Source of the DNA: Muribaculaceae bacterium | Lineage (GTDB): Bacteria; Bacteroidota; Bacteroidia; Bacteroidales; Muribaculaceae | DNA length: 64,000 bases | NCBI GenBank assembly: GCA_017621225.1 | Contig: JAGATN010000010.1 | Span: 79,748 to 143,747 of the forward strand | Direction: 5' to 3' | Part shown: positions 18,223 to 26,562 of the stretch, one piece after another | Numbering within the stretch: position 1 is the stretch's first letter | Layout of the letters: every line of letters begins with the position of its first letter | Made by a program: the position numbers and the translations under genes | The notes under the pieces: generated by a model | Databases searched by the model: none | The model's input: only the letters and a program-made list of their open reading frames with translations | Told to the model about the DNA's origin: nothing

Positions 18223-19002
18223 TTATTCTTCAATAAACAATCCATCAAGTTGATCTATCAAATCTTTCACGAATACCTCGTCTTGGTCAAGCGATTTCGA
18301 CAAAGGAGTGGCAAGTGCAGTCCAATCAGCTCTGATAGAAGCAACAAACTCCCTAACACACGCCACAATTGGAATCGGAGCCTCTATGGCGTCCTCCGTT
18401 ATTATGACCAAATTCTTCAATACATCCGAGCGATGTTTTTTGATGTCTTTGGTATTCACATGTTTGCCAGCCTGTTTATCGGCGAGAAGATTAAGATATG
18501 CTCTTGCCTTCAATGCTATCAATGCTGCCGAGTCGGCATGGCGTATTCCATCTGTCAGTTGACTATGTGCAATGGTGAAATGATAGTATTCATCAGCCAT
18601 AATAATGGCGCTTAGGCTTGAGACATCCTCATCGGTGGGGATTGGTTCAATTACAAATCCTTTTGGCTCACCTAACACGTCAGGATGACGTGACAGCAAC
18701 TCTATCATTTCAGGATATCCTTCTTTACCGTCCAGAAAACGATATAATTCGTATTGAGGAGGTTCGCCGTCATCCTGCTTCCGCTTCTCAGGGCGATAGC
18801 CTGCTTCTTGAACAAACTGCCAAAAGCGATTGGCGAAGGCTTCAGTCATATTCTCTATTATGACTATCATATCAATGTCGTGCGTAGCGCGAGGGCGTAC
18901 CACGGTGTTATTAATAGTGATGCTGCAAGCCGTACCGCCTATAACCACATAGTTGTCCGTGTATTCTGCAAATGCTTCGCGGAATTTGTCTAATCCGTCC
19001 AT
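18223..19002 (-). CDS. AbiEii-like nucleotidyltransferase (putative toxin)
   Basis: 259 residues. The nucleotidyltransferase signature is present: VVIGGTACSI (19-28) followed by RATHDIDMIVII (38-49) with the paired aspartates Asp42 and Asp44, the metal ligands of DNA polymerase beta-like transferases. The C-terminal helical part contains LIALKARAYLNL, reminiscent of AbiEii motif III/IV. Such proteins are the toxins of type IV-like toxin-antitoxin and abortive infection systems. Here the antitoxin-like gene overlaps it upstream by 13 bases and the phosphoesterase follows. The protein is shorter than classical AbiEii. Confidence 0.8.
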   Translation of the reverse strand: MDGLDKFREAFAEYTDNYVVIGGTACSITINNTVVRPRATHDIDMIVIIENMTEAFANRFWQFVQEAGYRPEKRKQDDGEPPQYELYRFLDGKEGYPEMIELLSRHPDVLGEPKGFVIEPIPTDEDVSSLSAIIMADEYYHFTIAHSQLTDGIRHADSAALIALKARAYLNLLADKQAGKHVNTKDIKKHRSDVLKNLVIITEDAIEAPIPIVACVREFVASIRADWTALATPLSKSLDQDEVFVKDLIDQLDGLFIEE

Positions 19003-19961
19003 TTCAATTCATTGATTATTCGTTCTACTTCCTTTTCCACTCTCGGATCGTCATCTTCACGCAGGGAGAGAATAAGCGAGAGCCTGTCAACCCATCCGTC
19101 ATTATTACCCTTAATGCTGACAACGGGGTGCTTCCATACCTCTACCATTATGTTGCCATCATATGGATTGGGGTTGTCAATGGCATCTGCCGACTTTATG
19201 GCACGATATTCCTTACCTGTCATCATTATCATACGTTCCTTATCAGGATTGAGCATAGTATAATGGGCCAAAGCATTGATGCCACACACGGGATAATCTG
19301 CACTAAGGCGTATGGCGTCGCAATACATACGATACTCCACCGGTGACTGTAAGACGTTTTGCGCCTTATCCCACAAATCCTCACCCTTCAACTCAAAATG
19401 AATTACCTTGCTGCGTTGTCCATTTTGCACTTTCCGACACAGACTCACATCTTCAAGACAGGTGATACCCAACGTCACACTTTCGTAAGAGTATGGCAAG
19501 AGTGGTGCAATCATCCTCGCCGACATTCCTTCGAGACTACATACTTGCAAGTGGTAGAGCAGAAGGTATTGTCCAACAGGTGTCAATACTTCAGCTTTCT
19601 TTCTGTTGGAGGTCTTTTCCATCGCAACAATCATAGGCAGATGGGCATACCGCTCTGACATAATGAAATAAACGCCCTTATCCATAAGCCTCTGACGTTC
19701 GTATGTAGGACCGGGCGCAAGTATAAACACCACAGGTAGCCCCAATGCCTCACTTAACCGCCTACCCGTAATGTCGCACTCTCTTGGGGTTGGATTTCCA
19801 TTTTTCGGCTCCAAAAATAGCAGAGGCATACCCTGATATATGCCATCATAGAAGCTATATGATAATTTTTCGCCAATGGAGACACCCTTTAGATTGTCGT
19901 TGGCACGAAGTTCCAGCTCAATCTTACGCCCCAATATCCATATGTATCTTTTAAAATTCAT
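18990..19961 (-). CDS. AbiEi/MarR-like winged-helix protein (putative antitoxin and autorepressor)
   Basis: 323 residues. The middle (about 150-200) contains LLYHLQVCSLEGMSARMIAPLLPYSYE, which looks like a MarR-type winged helix-turn-helix. The following GINALAHYTML resembles the C-terminal region of AbiEi-type antitoxins. The N terminus (about 1-120) may be a small alpha/beta domain. Assignment rests on this pattern and on the overlap with the nucleotidyltransferase gene. A minus-strand TAATTTTG box at 19995-20002 and a palindrome at 20011-20025 lie upstream, as expected for an autoregulated operon. Confidence 0.65.
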   Translation of the reverse strand: MNFKRYIWILGRKIELELRANDNLKGVSIGEKLSYSFYDGIYQGMPLLFLEPKNGNPTPRECDITGRRLSEALGLPVVFILAPGPTYERQRLMDKGVYFIMSERYAHLPMIVAMEKTSNRKKAEVLTPVGQYLLLYHLQVCSLEGMSARMIAPLLPYSYESVTLGITCLEDVSLCRKVQNGQRSKVIHFELKGEDLWDKAQNVLQSPVEYRMYCDAIRLSADYPVCGINALAHYTMLNPDKERMIMMTGKEYRAIKSADAIDNPNPYDGNIMVEVWKHPVVSIKGNNDGWVDRLSLILSLREDDDPRVEKEVERIINELKWTD

Positions 19962-19994
19962 TTTGCAACATTTTAATCACACATTAAAACGTAG

Positions 19995-20002
19995 CAAAAT
20001 TA
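19995..20002 (-). promoter_or_regulatory. Bacteroidetes -7 box TAATTTTG for the three-gene nucleotidyltransferase operon
   Basis: An exact TAnnTTTG match on the minus strand, 34 bases before the ATG at 19961. A minus-strand TTG about 18 bases further upstream fits the -33 element. Confidence 0.65.
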
Positions 20003-20010
20003 CATATAAT

Positions 20011-20025
20011 AATTGATAATCAATT
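20011..20025. promoter_or_regulatory. Palindromic operator candidate in the promoter of the minus-strand module
   Basis: AATTGATAATCAATT is a perfect 7-bp inverted repeat around one central base. It lies between the -7 box and the -33 region of the minus-strand promoter, where a bound repressor would block RNA polymerase. Confidence 0.5.
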
Positions 20026-20070
20026 ACATTTTAACGAAAAAGTAGCTTTACTGCACTTAATTTCCCCAAA

Positions 20071-20108
20071 TTATCGACAATTCTCATACTTAGAATTATT
20101 GTCGATAA
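20071..20108. promoter_or_regulatory. Inverted repeat upstream of the AbiE-type module (operator candidate 1)
   Basis: The left arm TTATCGACAATTCT (20071-20084) faces a right arm that carries the complement with a 3-base insertion (20092-20108). It covers the -33 region of the plus-strand promoter with its -7 box at 20121. AbiEi antitoxins are known to repress their own operon through inverted repeats in this position. Confidence 0.6.
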
Positions 20109-20145
20109 TGAAATATTTCATATATTTGCGTGTTATTCTAAGTAT
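20086..20145. promoter_or_regulatory. Split inverted repeat flanking the AbiE promoter (operator candidate 2)
   Basis: ATACTTAGAAT (20086-20096) recurs as its perfect complement ATTCTAAGTAT (20135-20145), with 38 bases between. The two boxes bracket the -33 to start-site region, and the right box ends just before the ATG at 20147. Confidence 0.6.
20121..20128 (+). promoter_or_regulatory. Bacteroidetes -7 box TATATTTG for abiEi-abiEii
   Basis: An exact TAnnTTTG match with a TTG at 20099-20101, 19 bases upstream, as the -33 element. It implies a start site near 20135 and decides the start codon at 20147, because earlier ATG/TTG codons would lie upstream of the transcript. Confidence 0.7.
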
Positions 20146-20146
20146 A

Positions 20147-20884
20147 ATGGATATATACGGAACATACGCATTGGCCAATGCCTACATAAACGCACAATCG
20201 ACGCCGGTCAAGGAGTCGGTCATATGGTCACGTCTTCGTCAGGGGAAAAAGAAGAATATTCTGGGGTTAGTTCGCAAAGGGGTATATATGCCCGTGGAAA
20301 TAAACAACAAATTTATAATAGGTTGCAATGCCGTACAAGATGGTGTCATTGCCTACCATTCTGCATTGGAATATTACCTTTTGCAAACGCAAGAGTTCAA
20401 CGAGCTGTATATACATTCCTCTAAAAATTTCCGAACATTTGAATATCTTGGGGAAACGTACTCATACAAAAAACTAAAATTCCTCCATAAAGTAATAGAA
20501 ACGGTTGACCGTTCGGGATATGCGTTGAGAGTTACATCGCTATCGCAAACATTGGTAGATTGTATGTATAACATCAATCTTGCCGGTGGTATCGAGGAAT
20601 TAATGTATGCTCTTTCGGAATGTCAAACAAATAGCATCTGCGAGAATGACCTGTTGAAATGTCTCGAACTTTACGATAACAAAAGTCTGTGGCAGCGTGC
20701 CGGTTTTTTATTTTCCATATTTAATCATCGCCTGAACTTGTCGGGAGGGTTCTTCAATAAATGCAAATCGGCAATGGGAAAGAACCAAAGTTACATTATA
20801 AATCCGTACTTTTGCAATAGCTTTAACAAGGAATGGAATCTATGCATCCCTGACAACCTCCAAACCCAACTCAAAGCAATATGA
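20147..20884 (+). CDS. abiEi: AbiEi-type antitoxin / transcriptional repressor
   Basis: 245 residues from the ATG at 20147. The N-terminal winged helix (YINAQSTPVKESVIWSRLRQG, then LVRKGVYMPV, about 15-55) and the following HSALEYYLL and SLSQTLVDCM segments match AbiEi antitoxins. These bind their own operator and neutralise the AbiEii toxin without direct contact (type IV behaviour in the studied streptococcal system). The stop overlaps the abiEii start as ATGA. Earlier start codons at 20099 and 20108 are rejected because they precede the likely transcription start. Confidence 0.82.
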   Translation: MDIYGTYALANAYINAQSTPVKESVIWSRLRQGKKKNILGLVRKGVYMPVEINNKFIIGCNAVQDGVIAYHSALEYYLLQTQEFNELYIHSSKNFRTFEYLGETYSYKKLKFLHKVIETVDRSGYALRVTSLSQTLVDCMYNINLAGGIEELMYALSECQTNSICENDLLKCLELYDNKSLWQRAGFLFSIFNHRLNLSGGFFNKCKSAMGKNQSYIINPYFCNSFNKEWNLCIPDNLQTQLKAI

Positions 20885-21846
20885 AGTTCGAATACGACAA
20901 AAAGCAGATCCAACAAATTGCAGCGGAACACTCCTACACAGCTACCAACGTGGAGAAAGTCATACGCTTGTGTCTTATTTTGGACGATCTAAACAACCTT
21001 GACGAATTTGCAGGAAAATTATTATTAAAAGGAGGCACTGCCATAAACCTTGTTGCCTTTGACGAGCTTCCAAGACTTAGTGTGGATCTTGATTTAGATT
21101 TTGCGGTAAATCTATCAAAAGATGATATGATGGTTGAGCGTTATAAAATCAACAATTACATATCATCATATGCCGAGAATGCGGATTACACGTTGAGTAA
21201 TCGGAGCAGTTATATTCTGGATTCAAAGTCATTACTTTATACAACAACTACGGGTAGCCTTGACAAAATAAAACTTGACATCAACTATCATTCCAGATGC
21301 CATGTATATCCGTATGTCATCAGTGAAATAGAAGCGCCATTCAAACTATTGGAACGACATATTAAAGTAGCTCACTTGAATATAATCGAACTTTTTGCAG
21401 GCAAAATAAAAGCCTTGTACGAGCGATGCAAGCCACGCGATATTTTCGATATATACACATTGGCTCAATCAGGATTGCTGACAACTGACGATGAACGAAA
21501 CGCGCTGCGACGTTGCACCGTACTCTATTCTGTATTAGGCAATGCTGACAAGCCGAACTTACTAAAACAAGACTTAAATGAAATTCGCAAAATACCGTTC
21601 CAAGCGCTAAAAACGCAACTACTTCCGATGCTACATACCCAATTAGGTCGTTTTGACAAGGATCAACTACTTGATACAGCCGTGGAATATCTTAAAAATC
21701 TGATGATATTGGAGGATGCGGAAACGGAGTTCATTGAACGTTTTTTCAACGGTGACTTTCGTCCAGAACTATTGTTTGATAAACCTACATCAGATAATTT
21801 AAGACAGCATCCGGTAATTCTACGTACCCTAAAAATGATGTTGTAG
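20881..21846 (+). CDS. abiEii: AbiEii-type nucleotidyltransferase toxin
   Basis: 321 residues. The classical AbiEii motifs are visible in order: LLKGGTAINL (48-57), RLSVDLDLDF (65-74) with its metal-binding aspartates, KIKLDINY, and the helix AGKIKALYERCKPRDIFDIYTL. Studied AbiEii/MenT-type toxins transfer nucleotides to tRNA acceptor ends and halt translation. The gene is translationally coupled to abiEi. Base composition is more AT-rich than the cob region, consistent with a mobile defence module. Confidence 0.9.
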   Translation: MKFEYDKKQIQQIAAEHSYTATNVEKVIRLCLILDDLNNLDEFAGKLLLKGGTAINLVAFDELPRLSVDLDLDFAVNLSKDDMMVERYKINNYISSYAENADYTLSNRSSYILDSKSLLYTTTTGSLDKIKLDINYHSRCHVYPYVISEIEAPFKLLERHIKVAHLNIIELFAGKIKALYERCKPRDIFDIYTLAQSGLLTTDDERNALRRCTVLYSVLGNADKPNLLKQDLNEIRKIPFQALKTQLLPMLHTQLGRFDKDQLLDTAVEYLKNLMILEDAETEFIERFFNGDFRPELLFDKPTSDNLRQHPVILRTLKMML

Positions 21847-21918
21847 GGCGCACCATATTAATCGGTACACAAATTTAACGCGAGGGCGACATTCGGTCAA
21901 CGACGGAATCTGCATCAA

Positions 21919-23280
21919 TTAGCGGCTCTTTGGCTTCTTGAAATTTCTTGGAGCTTCTTGGGGATTTTGGGGATATGTGGTCAGCAGAAAATCGACCAGA
22001 TTGAATCGCACTTTGCCGAACTGCATAAGGGCCTTTAGTCCTAAATTACAGTCAAAACTCATTGCGGCCGAAGATTGCGAAGTGTCGACCTCAAGCCCGG
22101 GTATTCCGATGGTGTGTCCGCCCAAACTTACAGGCATATTGTTGACGCGATAACACAACGACTCAACCACGCCGCCAAGTCCGCCCCGGCGAACGGTGTC
22201 GGCTTCTGCATTAGCAAGAATGTATTCCTTATTGGCATTGAAGAATGAAACGCCCAATGAGCCGTAAGAGGCATCACCGGTGTCAATATTCATCAAAATC
22301 GGATTATCAAGTACGCGCCCCGCGCAGTTCAAGTTCATTCCATCCCCAAAACACATATTTGGAGCTACCTTGCTTTTTTCGGGAGCCACGGAAGGCACCG
22401 TGATTTCATTATTTACAAAATCCAAAGTCACATCCTTCAGCTGAAGCATCAATTCGCTTCCAAGAATGATGCTGAAATGATGCGTGAACTGATCGACTTT
22501 GGCATTTCCGGTCTTGAAGTCCGTCATGACGAACGGCACATCAGTCACCGTCATATTACCAATCTTTATCTCCTTGGCCATGGCATAATGCCCTTTACGC
22601 GTACCAACTCCGGCCACCGTAACGTAGCCTTCGATAGGAATGAGATTGAATTTCCGGGCAAGCGAGTCGGAAATCATATTCACTCCGGCACCGGTATCGA
22701 ATGTGATGTCGGCATCACTGCCATTGATGGTGCTATTTTCAAGATGCATGAGAACCGAGCCACGTTTATCCTCGCCAACCGGAACAATTTTGAACGGAAC
22801 ACGCCCAACGGACTCTGCAAATGTTACGCCATACGGTTTGTAAGCCGACAAAGCCGAGTATTTCGAAACCGACTGCTCAAGCGATTCGGTCCAAGTCGAA
22901 TCGAGGTGCTGACGCGTTGCATCAAGAATGGCCTTACTCAGCTCCGCAGCCTCTTTATTGTAACCGATTCGGCCCAAATCCGTGGCATACATAATGGTGG
23001 AGCTCAATAGATTTCCGAGGTCGAGCGATGCGGAATGCTCCTTGAACAGCTCGTCGAACGCCGGAACAGAAACATCAGGGCGATTGAGACGGTTGCCGAT
23101 GAGGCATCGTGAAAACACCTCAAGAAATGGCATTATCGAATCTTTCGGAGCAGCGTCATATATGGAATCTAACGCAAACCAATTGCTCGTATTCATCGCT
23201 GCGGCGATGCGCTCATCGTACGATTGAGCCGAACCGGCCAACGATGAAATCATAATAATCAACGGTAGGAACTTTCGCAT
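21919..23280 (-). CDS. Secreted retropepsin-like aspartyl protease
   Basis: 453 residues with a Sec signal peptide (about 1-18). The aspartyl protease motif ITFDTGAGVNMIS (Asp195) begins the catalytic domain, and SIILGSELM supports the retropepsin-like fold of the gag-asp_proteas/PF13650 type. A second MNIDTGDASYGSLG in the C-terminal third suggests an internal duplicate, so a single chain could supply both halves. The N-terminal 150 residues look helical. Probably periplasmic; target unknown. A TAACTTTG box lies at 23307-23314. Confidence 0.82.
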   Translation of the reverse strand: MRKFLPLIIMISSLAGSAQSYDERIAAAMNTSNWFALDSIYDAAPKDSIMPFLEVFSRCLIGNRLNRPDVSVPAFDELFKEHSASLDLGNLLSSTIMYATDLGRIGYNKEAAELSKAILDATRQHLDSTWTESLEQSVSKYSALSAYKPYGVTFAESVGRVPFKIVPVGEDKRGSVLMHLENSTINGSDADITFDTGAGVNMISDSLARKFNLIPIEGYVTVAGVGTRKGHYAMAKEIKIGNMTVTDVPFVMTDFKTGNAKVDQFTHHFSIILGSELMLQLKDVTLDFVNNEITVPSVAPEKSKVAPNMCFGDGMNLNCAGRVLDNPILMNIDTGDASYGSLGVSFFNANKEYILANAEADTVRRGGLGGVVESLCYRVNNMPVSLGGHTIGIPGLEVDTSQSSAAMSFDCNLGLKALMQFGKVRFNLVDFLLTTYPQNPQEAPRNFKKPKSR

Positions 23281-23306
23281 AACGAATCGTTTTTTATTGA
23301 CACTCG

Positions 23307-23314
23307 CAAAGTTA
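23307..23314 (-). promoter_or_regulatory. Bacteroidetes -7 box TAACTTTG for the aspartyl protease gene
   Basis: An exact TAnnTTTG match on the minus strand, 27 bases before the ATG at 23280. Confidence 0.6.
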
Positions 23315-23357
23315 ACAATAATACATAATATATAAACTTAGCTCACGGATTTTTATG

Positions 23358-23365
23358 TATCTTTG
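23358..23365 (+). promoter_or_regulatory. Bacteroidetes -7 box TATCTTTG for ybaK, almost abutting the start codon
   Basis: An exact TAnnTTTG match that ends only four bases before the ATG at 23370. The transcript would have almost no leader. Confidence 0.6.
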
Positions 23366-23369
23366 CAGC

Positions 23370-23855
23370 ATGAACAAAATACAAAAAACCAATGCCGCCC
23401 GATTGCTTGACAAAGCATCGATAAATTACAAACTTGTAACGTATACGGTTGACGAAAACGACCTTGCCGCCACTCACGTGGCCGAGGAACTGGGCGAGGA
23501 CATTAAGCAGGTATTCAAAACGCTTGTGCTCCATGGCGATAAGAACGGGCATTTTGTATGCGTAATTCCCGGCGACGATGAGGTAGACCTTAAAAAAGCC
23601 GCAAAAGCCGCCGGAGAGAAAAAAGTGGACCTGATACCGATGAAAGAGCTCCTTTCAGTTACCGGTTACATACGCGGAGGCTGTTCGCCTATCGGCATGA
23701 AACGCCGATTCCCCACGTTCATACACTCGTCGGCACTTGAATTCGACCACATCTATGTAAGTGCGGGCGTGCGCGGAATGCAAATCGACATTTCGCCAAA
23801 CGACCTGATAAAATTTACCGGCGCTACGGTATGCGACATAATTTCCAATAAATAA
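23370..23855 (+). CDS. ybaK: Cys-tRNA(Pro)/Cys-tRNA(Cys) deacylase, YbaK/EbsC family
   Basis: 161 residues from the ATG at 23370; an in-frame ATG at 23355 overlaps the -7 box and is rejected. YbaK clears cysteine mischarged on tRNA-Pro. KTNAARLLDKASINY at the N terminus, HVAEELGEDIKQVFKTLV with its conserved lysine, and GYIRGGCSPIGMKRRFPTFI are typical. It lies 18 bases before aroC on the same strand, so the two may share a transcript. Confidence 0.92.
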   Translation: MNKIQKTNAARLLDKASINYKLVTYTVDENDLAATHVAEELGEDIKQVFKTLVLHGDKNGHFVCVIPGDDEVDLKKAAKAAGEKKVDLIPMKELLSVTGYIRGGCSPIGMKRRFPTFIHSSALEFDHIYVSAGVRGMQIDISPNDLIKFTGATVCDIISNK

Positions 23856-23873
23856 CGATCAACGAATACATAT

Positions 23874-24950
23874 ATGAACACTTTTGGCAACATATACAGG
23901 CTCACTTCGTTCGGCGAATCGCACGGCCCTGCCATAGGCGGCGTGATCGACGGAATGCCGTCGGGTCTTGCAATAGACTTGGACGAAATACAGCACCAGC
24001 TCAACCGCCGTCGGCCGGGTCAGTCGGCCATCGTCACGGCCCGCGACGAAAAGGACAAAATAAAAGTGCTGTCAGGCCTGTTTGAAGGCGTAACCACAGG
24101 AATGCCCATCGGATTCATAATAGAGAATGCCGACCAGCATTCATCGGATTACAACAACATACGCAACGTGTTCAGACCATCGCACGCCGACTTCACGTTC
24201 ACCTCAAAATACGGCCTGCGCGACCATCGAGGCGGAGGGCGCTCATCGGCGCGCGAAACGATAGCGCGCGTAGTGGGCGGATCGTTTGCCCGACAAGCCT
24301 TAACGACTCTCGGCGTGGAAATATACGCATACACCTCGCAAGTAGGCAACATAACGCTCGAAGGCGAGTATGGCGATTATGACCTGACGAAAATTGACGA
24401 TAACGACGTAAGATGCCCCGATGCCGCCACCGCTCAACGAATGCGCAAGCTCATAGAGGAGGTAAAACACGATGGCGACACCATGGGAGGAGTGATTACC
24501 GGAGTGATACGCAATTGCCCGATAGGGCTTGGCGATCCGGTTTTCGACAAGCTCCAGAGCCGCCTCGCTGCGGCCATGATGAGCATAAATGCCGCCAAAG
24601 GCTTCGATTACGGTATGGGATTTGCGGGCGTAGGGCGTCGTGGCAGCGAAATGATCGATACGTTTACCACCGACAATGACGGCAAAATATCCACCCTCTC
24701 GAATAATTCGGGGGGCATACAAGGGGGCATATCGAACGGAGCCGACATTTATTTCCGCGTTGCCTTCAAACCCGTAGCCACCCTGCTGCGCGAAGTAAAC
24801 ACCGTAACCGTCAACGGCGAAAAGACCACATTGGCCGCGCGCGGACGTCATGATCCGTGTGTGCTGCCGCGCGCGGTGCCCATCGTAGAGGCCATGGCCG
24901 CCATGGTGATTCTCGACTCTTATCTGATGAACAAAACGGTGCATCTGTAA
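23874..24950 (+). CDS. aroC: Chorismate synthase
   Basis: 358 residues; converts 5-enolpyruvylshikimate-3-phosphate to chorismate with reduced FMN. The N-terminal [19 protein letters not shown] (catalytic His near residue 17), the RRPGQ segment, [13 protein letters not shown] and the late [19 protein letters not shown] with its second histidine are all present. Full length. It is a single shikimate-pathway gene here; no other aro genes are adjacent. Confidence 0.97.
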   Translation: MNTFGNIYRLTSFGESHGPAIGGVIDGMPSGLAIDLDEIQHQLNRRRPGQSAIVTARDEKDKIKVLSGLFEGVTTGMPIGFIIENADQHSSDYNNIRNVFRPSHADFTFTSKYGLRDHRGGGRSSARETIARVVGGSFARQALTTLGVEIYAYTSQVGNITLEGEYGDYDLTKIDDNDVRCPDAATAQRMRKLIEEVKHDGDTMGGVITGVIRNCPIGLGDPVFDKLQSRLAAAMMSINAAKGFDYGMGFAGVGRRGSEMIDTFTTDNDGKISTLSNNSGGIQGGISNGADIYFRVAFKPVATLLREVNTVTVNGEKTTLAARGRHDPCVLPRAVPIVEAMAAMVILDSYLMNKTVHL

Positions 24951-24961
24951 CCCCACGATAA

Positions 24962-25879
24962 ATGCCTACCTCGCAGTACATCGACTTTAGCGCATTCATG
25001 GCCACTCGCTTTGACGGCAAGATGCAGAAGCTGACGGTGAATGCCGGATTTTCGTGCCCCAACCGCGACGGAACGATAGGGCGCGGCGGTTGCACCTACT
25101 GCAACAACAAATCGTTTAGCCCGGCCTATTGCCAAAGCTCCGATTCGATAACCGATCAGCTCATAAAAGGGAAAGCCTTTTTCGGGAAAAAATATCCGTC
25201 GATGCGCTATCTGGCCTATTTCCAATCGTACACCAACACCCACGGCGAGGTAAGCCGGTTATTGTCGCTATACGACGAAGCCCTCAGCGTTGACGGCGTT
25301 GACGGCCTCATAATAGGAACGCGTCCTGATTGCATGCCCGACGAGCTGCTCAAGCGGTTAGGCGAAATGGCAACCGACAAGTACATTATGGTTGAATATG
25401 GAGCCGAAAGCAGCCACGACGACACGCTCAATCTGATAAACCGATGCCACACGTGGCAACAGACATCAGATGCCGTAAGGCGCACCGCATCAGCCGGCAT
25501 CGACGTCGGGTTGCATCTGATAATGGGATTGCCGGGCGAAACGGACGAAATGATGTTCGAAACCATCGACGCCGTAAATGCCATTCCGGTAAACATCATC
25601 AAGATACATCAGCTGCAACTGATACGCGGAACCCGCATGGCAATGGATGTGGCAAACGGAGCATACGACATTAGGCGATTCACCGTCAACGAATACATTG
25701 CCCTTTGCTGCAAAATAATATCGCGACTGCGCGACGACATAGCCATCGAACGATTCGTGTCGCAATCGCCCGACGAATTGCTCATATATCCGCGCTGGGG
25801 CCTGAAGAACTATCAATTCACCAATCTGCTACACAGTCGACTCAAGACTCAACAGGCTCAAGAGGAAGATCATACTTGA
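24962..25879 (+). CDS. Radical SAM protein, YhcC/TIGR01212 family
   Basis: 305 residues. The cluster-binding cysteines are Cys32, Cys44 and Cys47 in SCPNRDGTIGRGGCTYC, the family's unusual long-spaced variant of CxxxCxxC. YLAYFQSYTNTH and LIIGTRPDCMPDELL are further family marks, and the TIM-barrel body carries VEYGAESSHD. The substrate of this family is not established. It starts 11 bases after aroC. Its 3' end overlaps the convergent gene at 25842-26411 by 38 bases. Confidence 0.9.
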   Translation: MPTSQYIDFSAFMATRFDGKMQKLTVNAGFSCPNRDGTIGRGGCTYCNNKSFSPAYCQSSDSITDQLIKGKAFFGKKYPSMRYLAYFQSYTNTHGEVSRLLSLYDEALSVDGVDGLIIGTRPDCMPDELLKRLGEMATDKYIMVEYGAESSHDDTLNLINRCHTWQQTSDAVRRTASAGIDVGLHLIMGLPGETDEMMFETIDAVNAIPVNIIKIHQLQLIRGTRMAMDVANGAYDIRRFTVNEYIALCCKIISRLRDDIAIERFVSQSPDELLIYPRWGLKNYQFTNLLHSRLKTQQAQEEDHT

Positions 25880-26411
25880 CGGAGGGAAGCCCGTTTGCGC
25901 CATCCATCGAATCGATCATATCGGCAATGCTTATTATCGGCAGAGGATAGTGCACCAAAAACGTTCCTGAAGTGCGAAGGGCCAACATACCCCTCAAGGC
26001 ACCTATGCCAATGCCGAGCATCAATGAAAGCAAACCCTTTGGCACCAGCATCTCGCCATCGGCCTCGTCTATCAGAGTGCCAAGATCGTCAACGTCGAAA
26101 GTCACTTCAATGAAATAGTCGAGCAAATCACGCATTATCTGCGACCGCAAAGTGCGATAATGCGCACCAAGCGTCATGACGCATACATTCTTGCTCCGAT
26201 TTGCCGAGAAATCGGCTGAAATCGACACCCATACCGGAAGCCCGGTGTGGCGCAGCGACACCCAACGGTGATAGACATTACGCGCCTTCAGTTCACGAAT
26301 GCCATTTATGGTTATATGTACCTCTGATGCTTTCACGCCTACATAACGCCGATGGCCCCACAAATGTTTGATGCGTTGCACACGGAAGATGCGCTGCCCC
26401 TCCAATGCCAT
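25842..26411 (-). CDS. Hypothetical protein, possibly SecB-like
   Basis: 189 residues without signal peptide or membrane segments. I do not recognise a firm family. The C-terminal pattern LGIGIGALRGMLALRTSGTFLVHYPLPIIS resembles the end of SecB-like chaperones ('..GTxRGxLxxKTxGTxxNxYxLPxxN'), and the preceding two-thirds alternate short beta-strands as SecB does. If right, it would bind unfolded export substrates or an antitoxin; this is inference. It converges with the radical SAM gene and overlaps its end. Confidence 0.55.
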   Translation of the reverse strand: MALEGQRIFRVQRIKHLWGHRRYVGVKASEVHITINGIRELKARNVYHRWVSLRHTGLPVWVSISADFSANRSKNVCVMTLGAHYRTLRSQIMRDLLDYFIEVTFDVDDLGTLIDEADGEMLVPKGLLSLMLGIGIGALRGMLALRTSGTFLVHYPLPIISIADMIDSMDGANGLPSVKYDLPLEPVES

Positions 26412-26550
26412 TTATCTCAGACAAACGCCAACCGTACTTTTCAGACAGCCATATATCTGACTTGGGATCTAAAAAATCGCAAAAAAACAAAACTTAAAAA
26501 CTTACACAGCTTATTTCCACATAAACTATTGATATAAGCCATAAAAGTTA

Positions 26551-26558
26551 TATCTTTG
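26551..26558 (+). promoter_or_regulatory. Bacteroidetes -7 box TATCTTTG driving the structured leader/RNA
   Basis: An exact TAnnTTTG match in an AT-rich stretch. A transcription start near 26565 would put 275 bases of untranslated RNA in front of the lipoprotein ATG at 26840. Confidence 0.65.
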
Positions 26559-26562
26559 CAAT

